Counted from the first letter of the stretch, positions 24,938 to 33,884 are shown. The stretch: 64,000 nucleotides of DNA from JBMYRH01 sp049602155 (GCA_049602155.1 JBMYRH010000009.1:1-64000); one strand, 5' to 3'. A program made the numbers and translations. Notes: generated from the letters alone by a model not told the origin.

Positions 24938-25798
24938 TTGGATACCAATCCCACGGCACCCAGCCAGCTTGAGCACGAGATCTGGCTAAAGTTGGATGGC
25001 GAGCGAGTCTTAGCTCGTCTCCGCGCTGCTGGGCCTTCATGGATGCACGTGTTCATCGAGGGAGATGTGCCCAGCGATGCGCATGTCCCTTTTACGGTGG
25101 TGTTGCGTGGTGCGGAGGGCGCCGTCATCGATGGCCTTGGCTACACCATGTCGACCAGTGATCGTAACGAGCGGACAGTACTACACTTGCGCATCGTCGA
25201 GCTCACGACCCGCGGATGCCCTTCGGCCTTGAAGCGCTTCGCACGAGATGTCCTCAACGACATGAACTCACCGTTCGTTTCATGCCCAGCGGTTGACACG
25301 TCTAGCACCGTGAGTCCGCGCACTGTCGGCGCTCGACACAACAGTTATAGTGCATTGCCAGTCGCTCAGCCTGCCGCATCCTCCGAGGACTCCGTTGTGG
25401 TCTCGAAGTCGCTCTTGTGGCGTTCGGACTCTTTGACGAGTCCCGCTCAGCTGGTCCGCTCCTCCACTGACGGTCGCCGACTCTTGGTGCGTCTTAACGG
25501 CCCGACCCCCGCAGCGTGGGACACGGTGAAGTTGGAGTTGGACATGGGGAGCTGCGGAGAGCCGCGCCCGATTCAGCTGGTCGGCATGGTGCTCGGGACG
25601 GTGGCATCGCGACGAACGGGCGTGTGTCACGTCGACGTCCGTCTTGTGCGTTGGTCAAGAGATGTCGATCGCGCAGTCTGGACGCGATGGGTGAATCACC
25701 AGCAGCGCCTTAACACTGTCTTGAACGACACGACTCAGAGTGTCACTGTGCCGACGCGCACCATCGTGCCTCGTGCAGCGATGGGGCCCCTTACTTGA
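24938..25798 (+). CDS. PilZ-like two-domain protein
   Basis: 286 residues from TTG 24938 (GGAG 5 bp upstream). Two similar halves, about 10-110 and 160-260, each look like a six-stranded beta-barrel followed by a helix. The first ends in RGCPSALKRFARDVLNDM, which resembles SRSPAALERFLSTVLG in the PilZ protein encoded at 51490-52599. Neither half shows the RxxxR and D/NxSxxG residues that bind cyclic di-GMP, so these may be non-binding PilZ-type domains. The gene stands alone and converges on dmpH with an 8-bp overlap. No signal peptide, so cytoplasmic. Confidence 0.55.
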   Translation: MDTNPTAPSQLEHEIWLKLDGERVLARLRAAGPSWMHVFIEGDVPSDAHVPFTVVLRGAEGAVIDGLGYTMSTSDRNERTVLHLRIVELTTRGCPSALKRFARDVLNDMNSPFVSCPAVDTSSTVSPRTVGARHNSYSALPVAQPAASSEDSVVVSKSLLWRSDSLTSPAQLVRSSTDGRRLLVRLNGPTPAAWDTVKLELDMGSCGEPRPIQLVGMVLGTVASRRTGVCHVDVRLVRWSRDVDRAVWTRWVNHQQRLNTVLNDTTQSVTVPTRTIVPRAAMGPLT

Positions 25799-26579
25799 AC
25801 GAGACGGAGAGCTCCCCAAGGTGTTGGTAGCGCGCCGTGATCGTGTCACCGGGCTCGACAAGGATGGCGCGAGTGATGCCTCCGGTCAGGATGAGCGTCC
25901 CTGCGGGGATCTCTTGCCCGCGTTTACCGAGCATGTTCGCGAGCGTGGCGACGCTAAGGGCTGGATCTCCAAGGACTGCAGCGCCGGCGCCAGTCTCAAC
26001 GACCTCACCGTTGCGCGAGACGACGACGCCGACGGTCTTCATGTCGTAGTCCCGCGGGGAGACCGGGCGTCCTCCTGTGATGAAGTGGGCCGCAGAGGTG
26101 TTGTCTGCGATGACACTCGGGAGGTCGAAGCGGAAGTTCTCGTAGCGGCTGTCGATGACCTCTAGGGCAGGGACTACGAAGTCGGTCGCGCGGAGCACAT
26201 CGCCGACATGGCATCCCGGTCCCTTGAGGGCCTCTTTGGTCACGAAAGCGACCTCGGCTTCCACCTTGGGGTGGATGAGATGCGCGGTGTCGATGGTCTC
26301 GCCATCTCCGATCACGGCGTCGTCCATGAGGAAACCGCAGATCGGGTCTTCTACCCCCATTTGCTCCATCTTGGCGCGGGAGGTGAGGCCCATCTTAAGC
26401 CCCACCAGTTGACGTCCGGCCTCGATATGGAGGGCGCGCAGGCGATCCTGAATGGCGTACGCATCGTCCCAGGTAATCTCTGGGTGGGCGTCGGTGATCT
26501 TCACGACGGCGGCGGCATCGCGCGCTGCGTTAAAGAGGGTGTGCGCCAACGTATCGATGGTGGCGGTGTTGATAGGCAT
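25791..26579 (-). CDS. dmpH: 4-Oxalocrotonate decarboxylase
   Basis: 262 residues of the fumarylacetoacetase/hydratase fold. It is closer to the decarboxylase DmpH/XylI than to the hydratase: VGLKMGLTSRAKMEQMGV, LIHPKVEAEVAFVTK, GPGCHVGDVLRATDFVVPALEVIDSRY split over the metal site, and AGTLILTGGITRAILVEPGD. It converts 4-oxalocrotonate (2-oxo-3-hexenedioate) to 2-oxopent-4-enoate and CO2 with a divalent metal, and in known systems it forms a complex with the hydratase DmpE. Its ATG shares one base with the dmpG stop (TGATG). Last gene of the reverse unit. Confidence 0.9.
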   Translation of the reverse strand: MPINTATIDTLAHTLFNAARDAAAVVKITDAHPEITWDDAYAIQDRLRALHIEAGRQLVGLKMGLTSRAKMEQMGVEDPICGFLMDDAVIGDGETIDTAHLIHPKVEAEVAFVTKEALKGPGCHVGDVLRATDFVVPALEVIDSRYENFRFDLPSVIADNTSAAHFITGGRPVSPRDYDMKTVGVVVSRNGEVVETGAGAAVLGDPALSVATLANMLGKRGQEIPAGTLILTGGITRAILVEPGDTITARYQHLGELSVSFK

Positions 26580-27610
26580 CAGGCTTCTCCTCGTTGTGCA
26601 CGCGCCATGTCTAGGGCGACGTCTTCGATCATGTCTTCTTGTCCGCCGACCGTCTTGCGGCGTCCGAGCTCGACCAGGATGTCTCTCGGGGCGACCCCAT
26701 AGCGCGCTCCGGCCCGCTGCGCGAAGAGCAGGAACGAGGAGTAGACCCCTGCGTAACCGAGCACTAAGGATTCGCGGTCGACCCGGACAGGGCTCTCCGT
26801 GAGGGGGACGACGAGGTCTTCGGCCACGTCCATCATCGCGTAGAGATCGATGCCATGGGTGGCGCCCATTCGGTCGAGCACCGTCACCAACACCTCTGTG
26901 GGCGTGTTGCCGGCGCCAGCCCCCAGGCCGGCGGCTGAGCCGTCGATGCGTCGCGCTCCGGCGGCGATCGCGGCCAGGGAGTTGGCGATGCCCATCCCGA
27001 GGTTGTGGTGCCCATGAAAGCCGATCTCGATGTGCTCAGGGAGCCCATCGCGCAGCGCCGTGATTCGGGCGGTCACGTCCTCCGGGAGCATGTACCCGGC
27101 CGAGTCTGTGCAGTAGATGCAGTGTGCACCATACTCGGTCATCAGCAGGGCCTGCTCGAGCAGCTGCTCTGGTGAGACCATATGAGCCATCATCAGGAAG
27201 CCGACCGTGTCCAAGCCTAACTCTCGGCCGAGCTGAATGTGCTGGCGTGAGATGTCTGCTTCCGTGCAGTGCGTGGCGACGCGGATGGTGTGAATTCCGC
27301 AATCTACGGCCATTCGGAGCTCATCGACCGTCCCGATCCCGGGGAGCAGCAGCGCGGAGATCTTCGCCTGCGTCATCTTGGGTATGACGGCCCGCAAGTA
27401 CTCCTCTTCGGTGTGCTTGGAGAACCCATAATTGATTGAACCGCCGCCGAGACCGTCCCCGTGAGAGACCTCGATAAGCGGGACTCCGGCTGCATCGAGT
27501 GCGGTCGCGACTGAGACCATCTCTTCGAGGCTGAACTGATGCTGACGGGCATGCATTCCGTCGCGCAGGCTCATCTCATGAAGTGTGACGGGGACCTTGT
27601 GAAGGTTCAT
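26579..27610 (-). CDS. dmpG: 4-Hydroxy-2-oxovalerate aldolase
   Basis: 343 residues. The DmpG/MhpE family shows in LHEMSLRDGMHARQHQFS at the N-terminus, the catalytic barrel strands (LIEVSHGDGLGGGSINYGF, VATHCTEADISRQHI) and the metal-binding GFHGHHNLGMGIANS. The C-terminal communication domain that touches DmpF is present. It cleaves 4-hydroxy-2-oxovalerate to pyruvate and acetaldehyde, and acetaldehyde is channelled to the partner dehydrogenase encoded directly upstream. The start overlaps the dmpF stop (ATGA). Confidence 0.95.
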   Translation of the reverse strand: MNLHKVPVTLHEMSLRDGMHARQHQFSLEEMVSVATALDAAGVPLIEVSHGDGLGGGSINYGFSKHTEEEYLRAVIPKMTQAKISALLLPGIGTVDELRMAVDCGIHTIRVATHCTEADISRQHIQLGRELGLDTVGFLMMAHMVSPEQLLEQALLMTEYGAHCIYCTDSAGYMLPEDVTARITALRDGLPEHIEIGFHGHHNLGMGIANSLAAIAAGARRIDGSAAGLGAGAGNTPTEVLVTVLDRMGATHGIDLYAMMDVAEDLVVPLTESPVRVDRESLVLGYAGVYSSFLLFAQRAGARYGVAPRDILVELGRRKTVGGQEDMIEDVALDMARAQRGEA

Positions 27611-28533
27611 CTCGCGCCCTCCTCGTCGTTGTTAGAGGTGGGTGCCTCGTTGAGGAACTCTTGAGCGAAGAGTTCTCCGGTACGCAAGGCCGCGGCGGTC
27701 ATGATGTCCAAGTTACCCGCATATTTAGGGAGGTAGTCTCCGAGGCCCTCGATCTCTAGGAAGATAGAGACTCGCTTCCCGTCGAAGATGGGCCCGTTCT
27801 TGATGCGGCAGCCTGGGACGTACCGTCGGACCTCGTCGAGCATTGCTTGCACTGAGGCGGTGATGGCGTCCTTGTCTGGTGCATCGGCTGTGAGGCAATG
27901 GACCGTATCGCGCATGATGATCGGGGGCTCTGCGGGGTTGATGACGATGATTGCCTTTCCCCGTGTGGCACCGCCGACGCGCTCAATGCCCCGCGCTGTC
28001 GTGCGCGTGAACTCGTCGATGTTGTTCCGTGTACCGGGTCCGATAGAGCGGGATGAGACGGTCGCGACGATCTCACCATAGGCGACGGGTTGAACGCGGC
28101 TGACTGCGGCGACAAAGGGGATGGTCGCCTGCCCACCGCAGGTCACCATGTTCACGTTCATCGCTTTAGAGCCAACGTGCTCGGCCAAGTTGACCGAGGG
28201 GACGCAAGGCGGCCCGATCGCGGCAGGGGTGAGGTCGATGACGATCACGCCTGCGTCGTTCAGTTTACGCGCATGCTCGGCATGGCAATAGGCGCTCGTC
28301 GCGTCGAAAGCGATGCGGATGTTGTCTGCCTTGAGATGTGGAATCAGGCCATCGATCCCCTCGGACGTCGTCTTGATGCCGAGGCGCTTCGCGTGGGCTA
28401 GTCCGTCGGAGTCCGGGTCGATCCCGACGCTCCAGATGGGCGCGACCCACTCACTCCTCAGTGCCTTATAGGCGAGGTCAGTGCCGATGTTCCCCGGCCC
28501 AATGATCGCAGCGTTGATCTTCATGGAGGTCAC
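27607..28533 (-). CDS. dmpF: Acylating acetaldehyde dehydrogenase
   Basis: 308 residues with the NAD-binding Rossmann start (AAIIGPGNIGTDLAYKAL), the catalytic cysteine in NMVTCGGQATIPFV and the conserved SSRSIGPGTRNNIDEFT and INPAEPPIIMRDTVHCL segments of the DmpF/MhpF family. It turns acetaldehyde, NAD+ and CoA into acetyl-CoA in complex with the aldolase DmpG. dmpE ends at the base just before its start codon, and dmpG overlaps its end, so the four dmp genes are one coupled unit. Confidence 0.95.
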   Translation of the reverse strand: MTSMKINAAIIGPGNIGTDLAYKALRSEWVAPIWSVGIDPDSDGLAHAKRLGIKTTSEGIDGLIPHLKADNIRIAFDATSAYCHAEHARKLNDAGVIVIDLTPAAIGPPCVPSVNLAEHVGSKAMNVNMVTCGGQATIPFVAAVSRVQPVAYGEIVATVSSRSIGPGTRNNIDEFTRTTARGIERVGGATRGKAIIVINPAEPPIIMRDTVHCLTADAPDKDAITASVQAMLDEVRRYVPGCRIKNGPIFDGKRVSIFLEIEGLGDYLPKYAGNLDIMTAAALRTGELFAQEFLNEAPTSNNDEEGAR

Positions 28534-29319
28534 CTATGAGAAGCGCACGGATGCGCTTCCGATACCGCCAATGGCGAGGGTCATATGGTCTCCTGCGACG
28601 ACGGGCTCGAGGGGCACGAGTGAGCCGCTCAAGATGATCTCTCCAGCCTTTAGAGAGACCCCAAAGCGCCCCAACGTGTTGGCAAGCCATACGACGCAGT
28701 TCAAGGGGGAGCCGAGCGCGGCTGCGCCGGCTCCTGTGGAGAGCAGGCGTCCGTTCTTATGCACAACCATGCCGCACGTCGTCAGGTCGACGGACCGAGG
28801 GCTCACCGCCTGATCGCCGAGGACTAGGAGGCCGCAGGACGCGTTGTCAGCGACTGTGTCCTCAATACGGATTTTCCAGTCGGCGACGCGGGAGTCGACG
28901 ATCTCGAAGCAGGGCATCACGCACTCAGTGGCTTGGAGGACCTGCGCGACCGTGATCCCTGGACCTGTGAGGTCGCGCTTCAGGACGAAGGCGATCTCTC
29001 CTTCAGCGCGGGGCTGAATCATTGAGGTCGAGATGGGCACAGGGTCTTCATTCGTGAAGACCATGGCGTCGGTGAGGTAGCCGAAGTCGGGTTGATGCAC
29101 ATCGAGCATGCGTTGGACTGCTTTGCTCGTGACGCCGATCTTCTTGCCGACGAGCTTCTCTCCGTCGGCCAGCCGCTTCGTGAGGAGTCCCTCGGAGATC
29201 GCGTAAGCGGCTTCAAGGGTCAATTCTGGCTCTCGTGCGGTGAGCGGCTCGACGGTCGTTCGGGAGCGCAGTGCCCCGTAAAGTTCGTCAGCTAACCGCG
29301 CAATAGTCGCGTCGTTCAT
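28534..29319 (-). CDS. dmpE: 2-Oxopent-4-enoate hydratase
   Basis: ATG 29319 (GGAG upstream) gives 261 residues, the usual DmpE/MhpD length; an in-frame start 54 bp earlier would add an unrelated leader. Family motifs: LVGKKIGVTSKAVQRMLDV, FGYLTDAMVF, MIQPRAEGEIAFVLKRDL, GAGAAALGSPLNCVVWLANT. The enzyme adds water to 2-oxopent-4-enoate to give 4-hydroxy-2-oxovalerate, the DmpG substrate. First of the four dmp genes, 67 bp after the RND exporter gene. Confidence 0.93.
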   Translation of the reverse strand: MNDATIARLADELYGALRSRTTVEPLTAREPELTLEAAYAISEGLLTKRLADGEKLVGKKIGVTSKAVQRMLDVHQPDFGYLTDAMVFTNEDPVPISTSMIQPRAEGEIAFVLKRDLTGPGITVAQVLQATECVMPCFEIVDSRVADWKIRIEDTVADNASCGLLVLGDQAVSPRSVDLTTCGMVVHKNGRLLSTGAGAAALGSPLNCVVWLANTLGRFGVSLKAGEIILSGSLVPLEPVVAGDHMTLAIGGIGSASVRFS

Positions 29320-29386
29320 GGTGGGCTCCGTAGCGTGTCGCGCCCTACATAACACGATCGCAGCGGCGGCCACATGACGTACTTAA

Positions 29387-31990
29387 CTAGCTCGCAGAGC
29401 TGGGTTGATTGGGCTTTGGTCGCCCGTATACCAGCCTCAAAAGGGCGGGAAGGAAGATTAAGTCGACCAACAACGCCATGGAGATCGCGAGCCCACAGAG
29501 CAGACCAAACCGAATGATCGGGGCGACACTGCCGGCGATGAAGGTCATATAGCCGAAGAACAGGATGAGGCTCGTGCTGACCACGGCTTTGCCCGCGTCT
29601 GTCCGTGTGTGGTTGAGGGCCACCTCGATGGACTCCCCGCGGCCGAGGTGGACGCGGATGTGGTGAAGCAGGTGAATCGTGTCATCGACCGCGATGCCGA
29701 TCACGATGGAGCCAATGAGGAGGTTGTTCAGGTCTACGGGGATATCGAGCGCGGACATGAAGCCGATCACGAACACGATCGGGATGAGGTTGGGCACCAT
29801 GGCTAGGAGCCCCAATGAGAGGCGGCCTAGGAAGAGGATCATCAAGAGGGTGATCACGATGAGCGCGACCCCAAAGCTGCGCAGGAGATCGTCGATCAAT
29901 GACGTGACGACGCTGTAAAAGAGCGGAACACCTCCGGTGATTTTGGCCTCAATCGTGTCGACCCCGAGGGGGGTGAAGAACCGGGCGATCCCCTCCTCGA
30001 CGTAGGTTAACAAGGGGGCGTATGAGGACGCTTCACGCCAGCCAACCTGAATGGACATCAGGGTGGTCCGTATGTCGATGGTCGCGAGTCGGCGGAGTTG
30101 GCTTGGCCCCGCGTTCTCAAAGAGGAAGAGCATGTCAGTGCTTCCTCGCTGTGTGGTGGGCAAACGGAGCGCCTCCGTGCCGCCGCCGTTCATCGCGCGG
30201 TGGGTCTCCCGAACGACGTTAAGCAAGCTCGAGACCGGCCCGGTCAGGGGGGTCCCGTCGGGATCGCGATAGGCCTCAATATAGGACTCGAAGCCCTCGA
30301 GGGCTTGCAAGACCTGCAGGTCCTTAAAGCCCCGCTCCCCGGGGGCTTTGAGGAGGATTTGGAGACTGCTACAGCCCCCATGATGCTCATCTAGCAGCAT
30401 CGCGGCCTGCTTCACCTGGACATCTTCGTCGAACCACCCCATCGGGTCGTGAGCGACCTTGATGGAGGGGATGAGGCTGCAGGCGGTCGCGGTCAGGATG
30501 GCGCCCATCGTCAGGACTCGGACCATCGGGAGGTGGACGCGGCGCGTGTTCCCTTCAGGCGGGGCAGAGAGCGCGAAACACCATCGAAGCCCTTGGTCGA
30601 TGCGGTCGACTTGCACGCCACTCTTTGTGGTCGGGGCTTCTTTTGCGAAGCGCGTCTTACGGGTCCAGTAGAGCACCACAGGGAGCACGCTCAGGGTGCT
30701 CACCATCGCCATAATGACCCCCACAGCACCGGCGATACCGAGCTGTCGAATGGCGAGGACAGAGGCGAAGTTAAAGCTCAGGAGGCCGACCGTCGTGGTC
30801 AAGGTCGTGTAGAGGATCGGCATCCCTGTCCGAGCCATCGCCCGTATAATCGCCTCCTCGGCGTTGATGCCCTTCATATGTTCCGTTCGAAAGACGCTGA
30901 GCAGATGGATTGAGTCGCCGACGCCGACCACGAAGATGAAGGCGGGGAGCATGCTGCTCAGGAGCCCTACGGGCATCCCGGCGACGGCCATGAACCCGAT
31001 AGTCCAGGCGACCGCGAGGTTCACGACGATGATGGGAGCCGCGATGCCGACAGGGTGTCGGAAGAGCCACGTCAGGATGGCGAGCATGACCAGCGTCGCG
31101 GAGACCAGCAAGACCACCATGTCTCGCATCATCATCCAGTTGAAGGTCGCGTCGATCGCCGGTCCACCGCCCAGGGCGACGCTAAAGCCTGGGGCGCGAT
31201 GGGCGTCTAGGACCTCAAGGGCTGCACGGTGGAAGCGATCAGAGTCCTCATCCGCCATGAACTGGGTGCGAATCGCCAGCGTGGTGTGTTGCCCGGTAGC
31301 GTCCACGAACTGAGGGACGAGTGAAGGCTCGGCGAGCACCGCACTGCGCCACGCCTCCATGGTGTCGGAGGTGGGCCGTGGGGACATCCAATCACCGACG
31401 TGCAAGGTGTCGCCGTCCATCCAAGTGCGACGCGCGCTGATAAGTGAGAGCACTTCATCGACCGCGGTCCCTCCCCCGAGGTTCTCCCAGGTCTCTTGCC
31501 CGTCGTCTTCGAAGTCATCGAAGTCGCCGAAGTCGTCGTCTTCTCCGCTGTCGTCCTCGGAGGGCGCGTCTTTCTCTTCACTGGTTCCCGCCCCCGCCCC
31601 CGCGCCCCGCCTCGCGTGTCGATCGGAGAGCCGCTCTCCGAGGCTCGCGAGTGGAGGGTTGAGGTTAGCCAGCGCTTCATGCAGTGCGTCGAGGCGCGTT
31701 AGGAATGACTCGGTGAAGACGTCTCCTGATGCGACGACCAGGAAGAGATCGTTTTGTCCAAACGCGTCGCGAACCTCTTCAAGGACGGTGACACTCTCGG
31801 CGCCCTCCGGGATGAAGAGCTCGATCGAGTTGTCGACTCGGAGGCGATCCACCGTGGCCCATGTCATCCAGGCGGTGACGAGCAGTGTCACGATAGCGAC
31901 CAGGGCGTGGTGCCGCAGCACGACCTCGCCCCAGCGGCGGAAGATCCGACTCTCTCCGTCCGTGACAGATGGGTTTGCCTGCGCCTGCAT
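29387..31990 (-). CDS. RND-superfamily (MMPL/COG1033-type) exporter
   Basis: 867 residues with the two-fold RND layout: one membrane helix, a large periplasmic loop, five or six helices, then the same again. The proton-relay helices are visible as VVGVGDSIHLLSVFR and IVIGIAVDDTIHLLHHIR, the patched/HpnN-like form with GxxxD. The first periplasmic loop carries an acidic, Phe-rich insertion at about 131-180 (EDDSGEDDDFGDFDDFEDD). Such COG1033 transporters export lipids, sterol-like or other hydrophobic molecules and act without an outer-membrane channel in the same operon. It lies between an Lrp regulator (33 bp upstream) and dmpE (67 bp downstream), all on one strand. Confidence 0.85.
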   Translation of the reverse strand: MQAQANPSVTDGESRIFRRWGEVVLRHHALVAIVTLLVTAWMTWATVDRLRVDNSIELFIPEGAESVTVLEEVRDAFGQNDLFLVVASGDVFTESFLTRLDALHEALANLNPPLASLGERLSDRHARRGAGAGAGTSEEKDAPSEDDSGEDDDFGDFDDFEDDGQETWENLGGGTAVDEVLSLISARRTWMDGDTLHVGDWMSPRPTSDTMEAWRSAVLAEPSLVPQFVDATGQHTTLAIRTQFMADEDSDRFHRAALEVLDAHRAPGFSVALGGGPAIDATFNWMMMRDMVVLLVSATLVMLAILTWLFRHPVGIAAPIIVVNLAVAWTIGFMAVAGMPVGLLSSMLPAFIFVVGVGDSIHLLSVFRTEHMKGINAEEAIIRAMARTGMPILYTTLTTTVGLLSFNFASVLAIRQLGIAGAVGVIMAMVSTLSVLPVVLYWTRKTRFAKEAPTTKSGVQVDRIDQGLRWCFALSAPPEGNTRRVHLPMVRVLTMGAILTATACSLIPSIKVAHDPMGWFDEDVQVKQAAMLLDEHHGGCSSLQILLKAPGERGFKDLQVLQALEGFESYIEAYRDPDGTPLTGPVSSLLNVVRETHRAMNGGGTEALRLPTTQRGSTDMLFLFENAGPSQLRRLATIDIRTTLMSIQVGWREASSYAPLLTYVEEGIARFFTPLGVDTIEAKITGGVPLFYSVVTSLIDDLLRSFGVALIVITLLMILFLGRLSLGLLAMVPNLIPIVFVIGFMSALDIPVDLNNLLIGSIVIGIAVDDTIHLLHHIRVHLGRGESIEVALNHTRTDAGKAVVSTSLILFFGYMTFIAGSVAPIIRFGLLCGLAISMALLVDLIFLPALLRLVYGRPKPNQPSSAS

Positions 31991-32023
31991 AGGGGCCGAG
32001 GTTAGGTCCCTTCTGCCGCGAGG

Positions 32024-32515
32024 TCACGCGTTTTCGGAGCTCATGGGGGGCGCGTACGTTGGGCGTCGCGGGTTGCGTTGATGCGCAAATATCAGGGAGG
32101 TCTCGACGTGCTTGACCTCAGCAGCGCAGGTGATGCCGTCCGTGACGACGTCACGGAGGTGATCGGTGTCGCGCACAGCCACGTGGATCAAGAAGTCATC
32201 AGCGCCGCTCATGTCGTAGAAAGCGACGACCTCGGCGAGAGACTCAAGGCGCTCTGTCATGGTGGCGAAGGCTTCTCGTGTTTGGGTAGAGAGCCGCACC
32301 GTGATCATCGCTTCAAGCCCCACGCCAAGGGCGTCTGGGGAGACCTCGGCGTGAACCCCCCGGATCACGCCGTCGTCGATAAGGCGACGGACGCGACCCA
32401 GGCACGTAGACGGAGCCAGGCCGATTGCGGCGGCGAGCTCCTTATTCGAAGTCCGACCATCCTTCTGAAGAATGGTCAGGATCTCGAAGTCGATTCGGTC
32501 CAAAGCACGAGGCAT
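32024..32515 (-). CDS. Lrp/AsnC-family transcription regulator
   Basis: ATG 32515 gives 163 residues and begins the standard Lrp N-terminus (LDRIDFEILTILQKDGR). The winged HTH covers about 5-60 (NKELAAAIGLAPSTCLGRVRRL), and the RAM ligand-binding domain covers about 70-150 (VGLEAMITVRL, VVAFYDMSGADDFLIHVAV). These regulators sense amino acids and often control divergently transcribed exporters. Here the divergent gene 60 bp away is a ThrE-type exporter followed by a LysE-type exporter, with a good Lrp-like site between them. It could also control the RND-dmp genes downstream of it. No strong Shine-Dalgarno precedes the ATG. Confidence 0.9.
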   Translation of the reverse strand: MPRALDRIDFEILTILQKDGRTSNKELAAAIGLAPSTCLGRVRRLIDDGVIRGVHAEVSPDALGVGLEAMITVRLSTQTREAFATMTERLESLAEVVAFYDMSGADDFLIHVAVRDTDHLRDVVTDGITCAAEVKHVETSLIFAHQRNPRRPTYAPPMSSENA

Positions 32516-32524
32516 GGTGCCAAT

Positions 32525-32539
32525 TAGAATACAATTCGA
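32525..32539. promoter_or_regulatory. Candidate Lrp/AsnC operator
   Basis: TAGAATACAATTCGA agrees at 12 of 15 positions with the E. coli Lrp consensus YAGHAWATTWTDCTR and contains the inverted repeat GAAT-ACA-ATTC. It lies between the regulator gene and the divergent exporter, directly beside the exporter's putative -35 box, a place fit for autoregulation and control of export. Confidence 0.5.
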
Positions 32540-32568
32540 TTCAAAACGCAATGGTTGGATTTTAGTAT
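32540..32568 (+). promoter_or_regulatory. Promoter of the ThrE-type exporter, possibly leaderless
   Basis: TTCAAA (32540-32545) and TAGTAT (32563-32568) are 17 bp apart. Only six bases separate the -10 box from the ATG at 32575, so RNA would begin at or very near the start codon. No ribosome-binding site is seen upstream, consistent with a leaderless mRNA. Confidence 0.4.
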
Positions 32569-32574
32569 TGTTTC

Positions 32575-33807
32575 ATGGCTCTGAAGCAAAACATTATTTT
32601 GTCAAAGCCGCGGCGTGTGCGTGACGTCGCGATGGCGCTGGTCCGCGCGATGCATATGTACGGTGCGCCGGTGCATCGCCTCGAGGCGACCTATGACCAC
32701 GTCTGTAAAGGGCAGGCCGTGGAGGGTGTCCTCTTGGCCGAGCCGACGTCGCTCGTCGCGATCGTGGAGGAGCGCGGTGAGCAGCTGTCTCGTGTGAGCC
32801 GCATGGGCCCGTCGGGCTTTGACCTAGGTCGTTGGGCGTCCGTTGAGGAACTCGCCCACGCGCTGGGGTGTCGTGACGTCTCGCTCGATCAGGCAACGGC
32901 ATCTCTCGGCGCTGTGGCATTGCGCCCCGCTCCCTTCTCGGGGGCTGTGGTGTTGGGGGCGCATGCTTGCGTGGCGGGCACAGCCGTGGGGTTCTTGGGC
33001 GGGGGATGGCCGGAGGTCGTCGTCGCCACCCTCATCGGCGCATGTGTTGGAGCAATGGCACAGTGGGTTAGCCGCGTACCTTCTTGGTCGGGGGTCTTTG
33101 AGGCTGGCGCAGGGATGGTCGCAGGGATGTTGGCATCTCTGTTACTCCCGATGTTGGGGCCGGGCTCCGTGGCAGTGGCTACGACGGCCGGGTTGATAGG
33201 GTTGGTGCCGGGCTTCACGCTGACGTTGGCGATGACGGAGATCGCGACGCATCACTTGTCGAGTGGCACCGCACGGTTGGCGTCAGCAGCGGGGACCTTC
33301 TTGGCGCTCGGCTTCGGAGTAGCGATAGGTGGCCGTGTGGGCGCTGCTTGGGCCGGTGAGGCGCCCATGGCGGTGTGCATGGGTTTACCTGAGGTGTGGA
33401 GGTGGTTCGCGCTCGGTGCTGGTGGGTGTGCGCTCGGGATCCTCTTCGGTGCGTCGCGCCGTGATCTGGTGTGGGCCCTCCTTGGGGCGTGTGTCGCTGA
33501 CTTTGGAGCCCGTATCGGCGGTCACTGGTTAGGAGATGAAGGTGCCGCGCTCTGTGGAGCGCTCTCAGTCGGCCTCGCTGCGAACAGCTTCGCGAGGGTG
33601 TTCAACAGGCCTGCTGCGTTGGTTGAGGTCCCTGGCATCATGGTCTTGGTACCTGGGAGCGTGGGGTTGCGGAGCCTGACAGCCTTGCTCTCACGGGATG
33701 TCGTGACCGGCATTGAAGTGGGGGTCTCGATGATGATGACCGCGGCAGCATTGGTGGTAGGCAGCTTGCTGGCGAACGTCCTCGTGCCTCCTCGCGGGCG
33801 TGATTAG
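32575..33807 (+). CDS. ThrE-family threonine/serine exporter
   Basis: 410 residues. The N-terminal cytoplasmic domain carries the ThrE pattern (AMALVRAMHMYGAPVHRLEA, EGVLLAEPTSLVAIVEE), followed by about ten membrane helices in two blocks (PF06738-like, then PF12821-like: ALCGALSVGLAANSFARVF, VEVPGIMVLVPGSVGLRSL). ThrE uses the proton motive force to export threonine and serine. The gene is divergent from an Lrp/AsnC regulator and followed 77 bp later by a LysE-type exporter, which together form an amino-acid overflow module. Confidence 0.88.
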   Translation: MALKQNIILSKPRRVRDVAMALVRAMHMYGAPVHRLEATYDHVCKGQAVEGVLLAEPTSLVAIVEERGEQLSRVSRMGPSGFDLGRWASVEELAHALGCRDVSLDQATASLGAVALRPAPFSGAVVLGAHACVAGTAVGFLGGGWPEVVVATLIGACVGAMAQWVSRVPSWSGVFEAGAGMVAGMLASLLLPMLGPGSVAVATTAGLIGLVPGFTLTLAMTEIATHHLSSGTARLASAAGTFLALGFGVAIGGRVGAAWAGEAPMAVCMGLPEVWRWFALGAGGCALGILFGASRRDLVWALLGACVADFGARIGGHWLGDEGAALCGALSVGLAANSFARVFNRPAALVEVPGIMVLVPGSVGLRSLTALLSRDVVTGIEVGVSMMMTAAALVVGSLLANVLVPPRGRD

Positions 33808-33884
33808 CGGGCAGGGGCCGCCGGGGATGTTCCTGTGTTGCGGCGTGGCTGATGGGTGTGCTCTGGTGGCGCGAGGAGGTCCCG

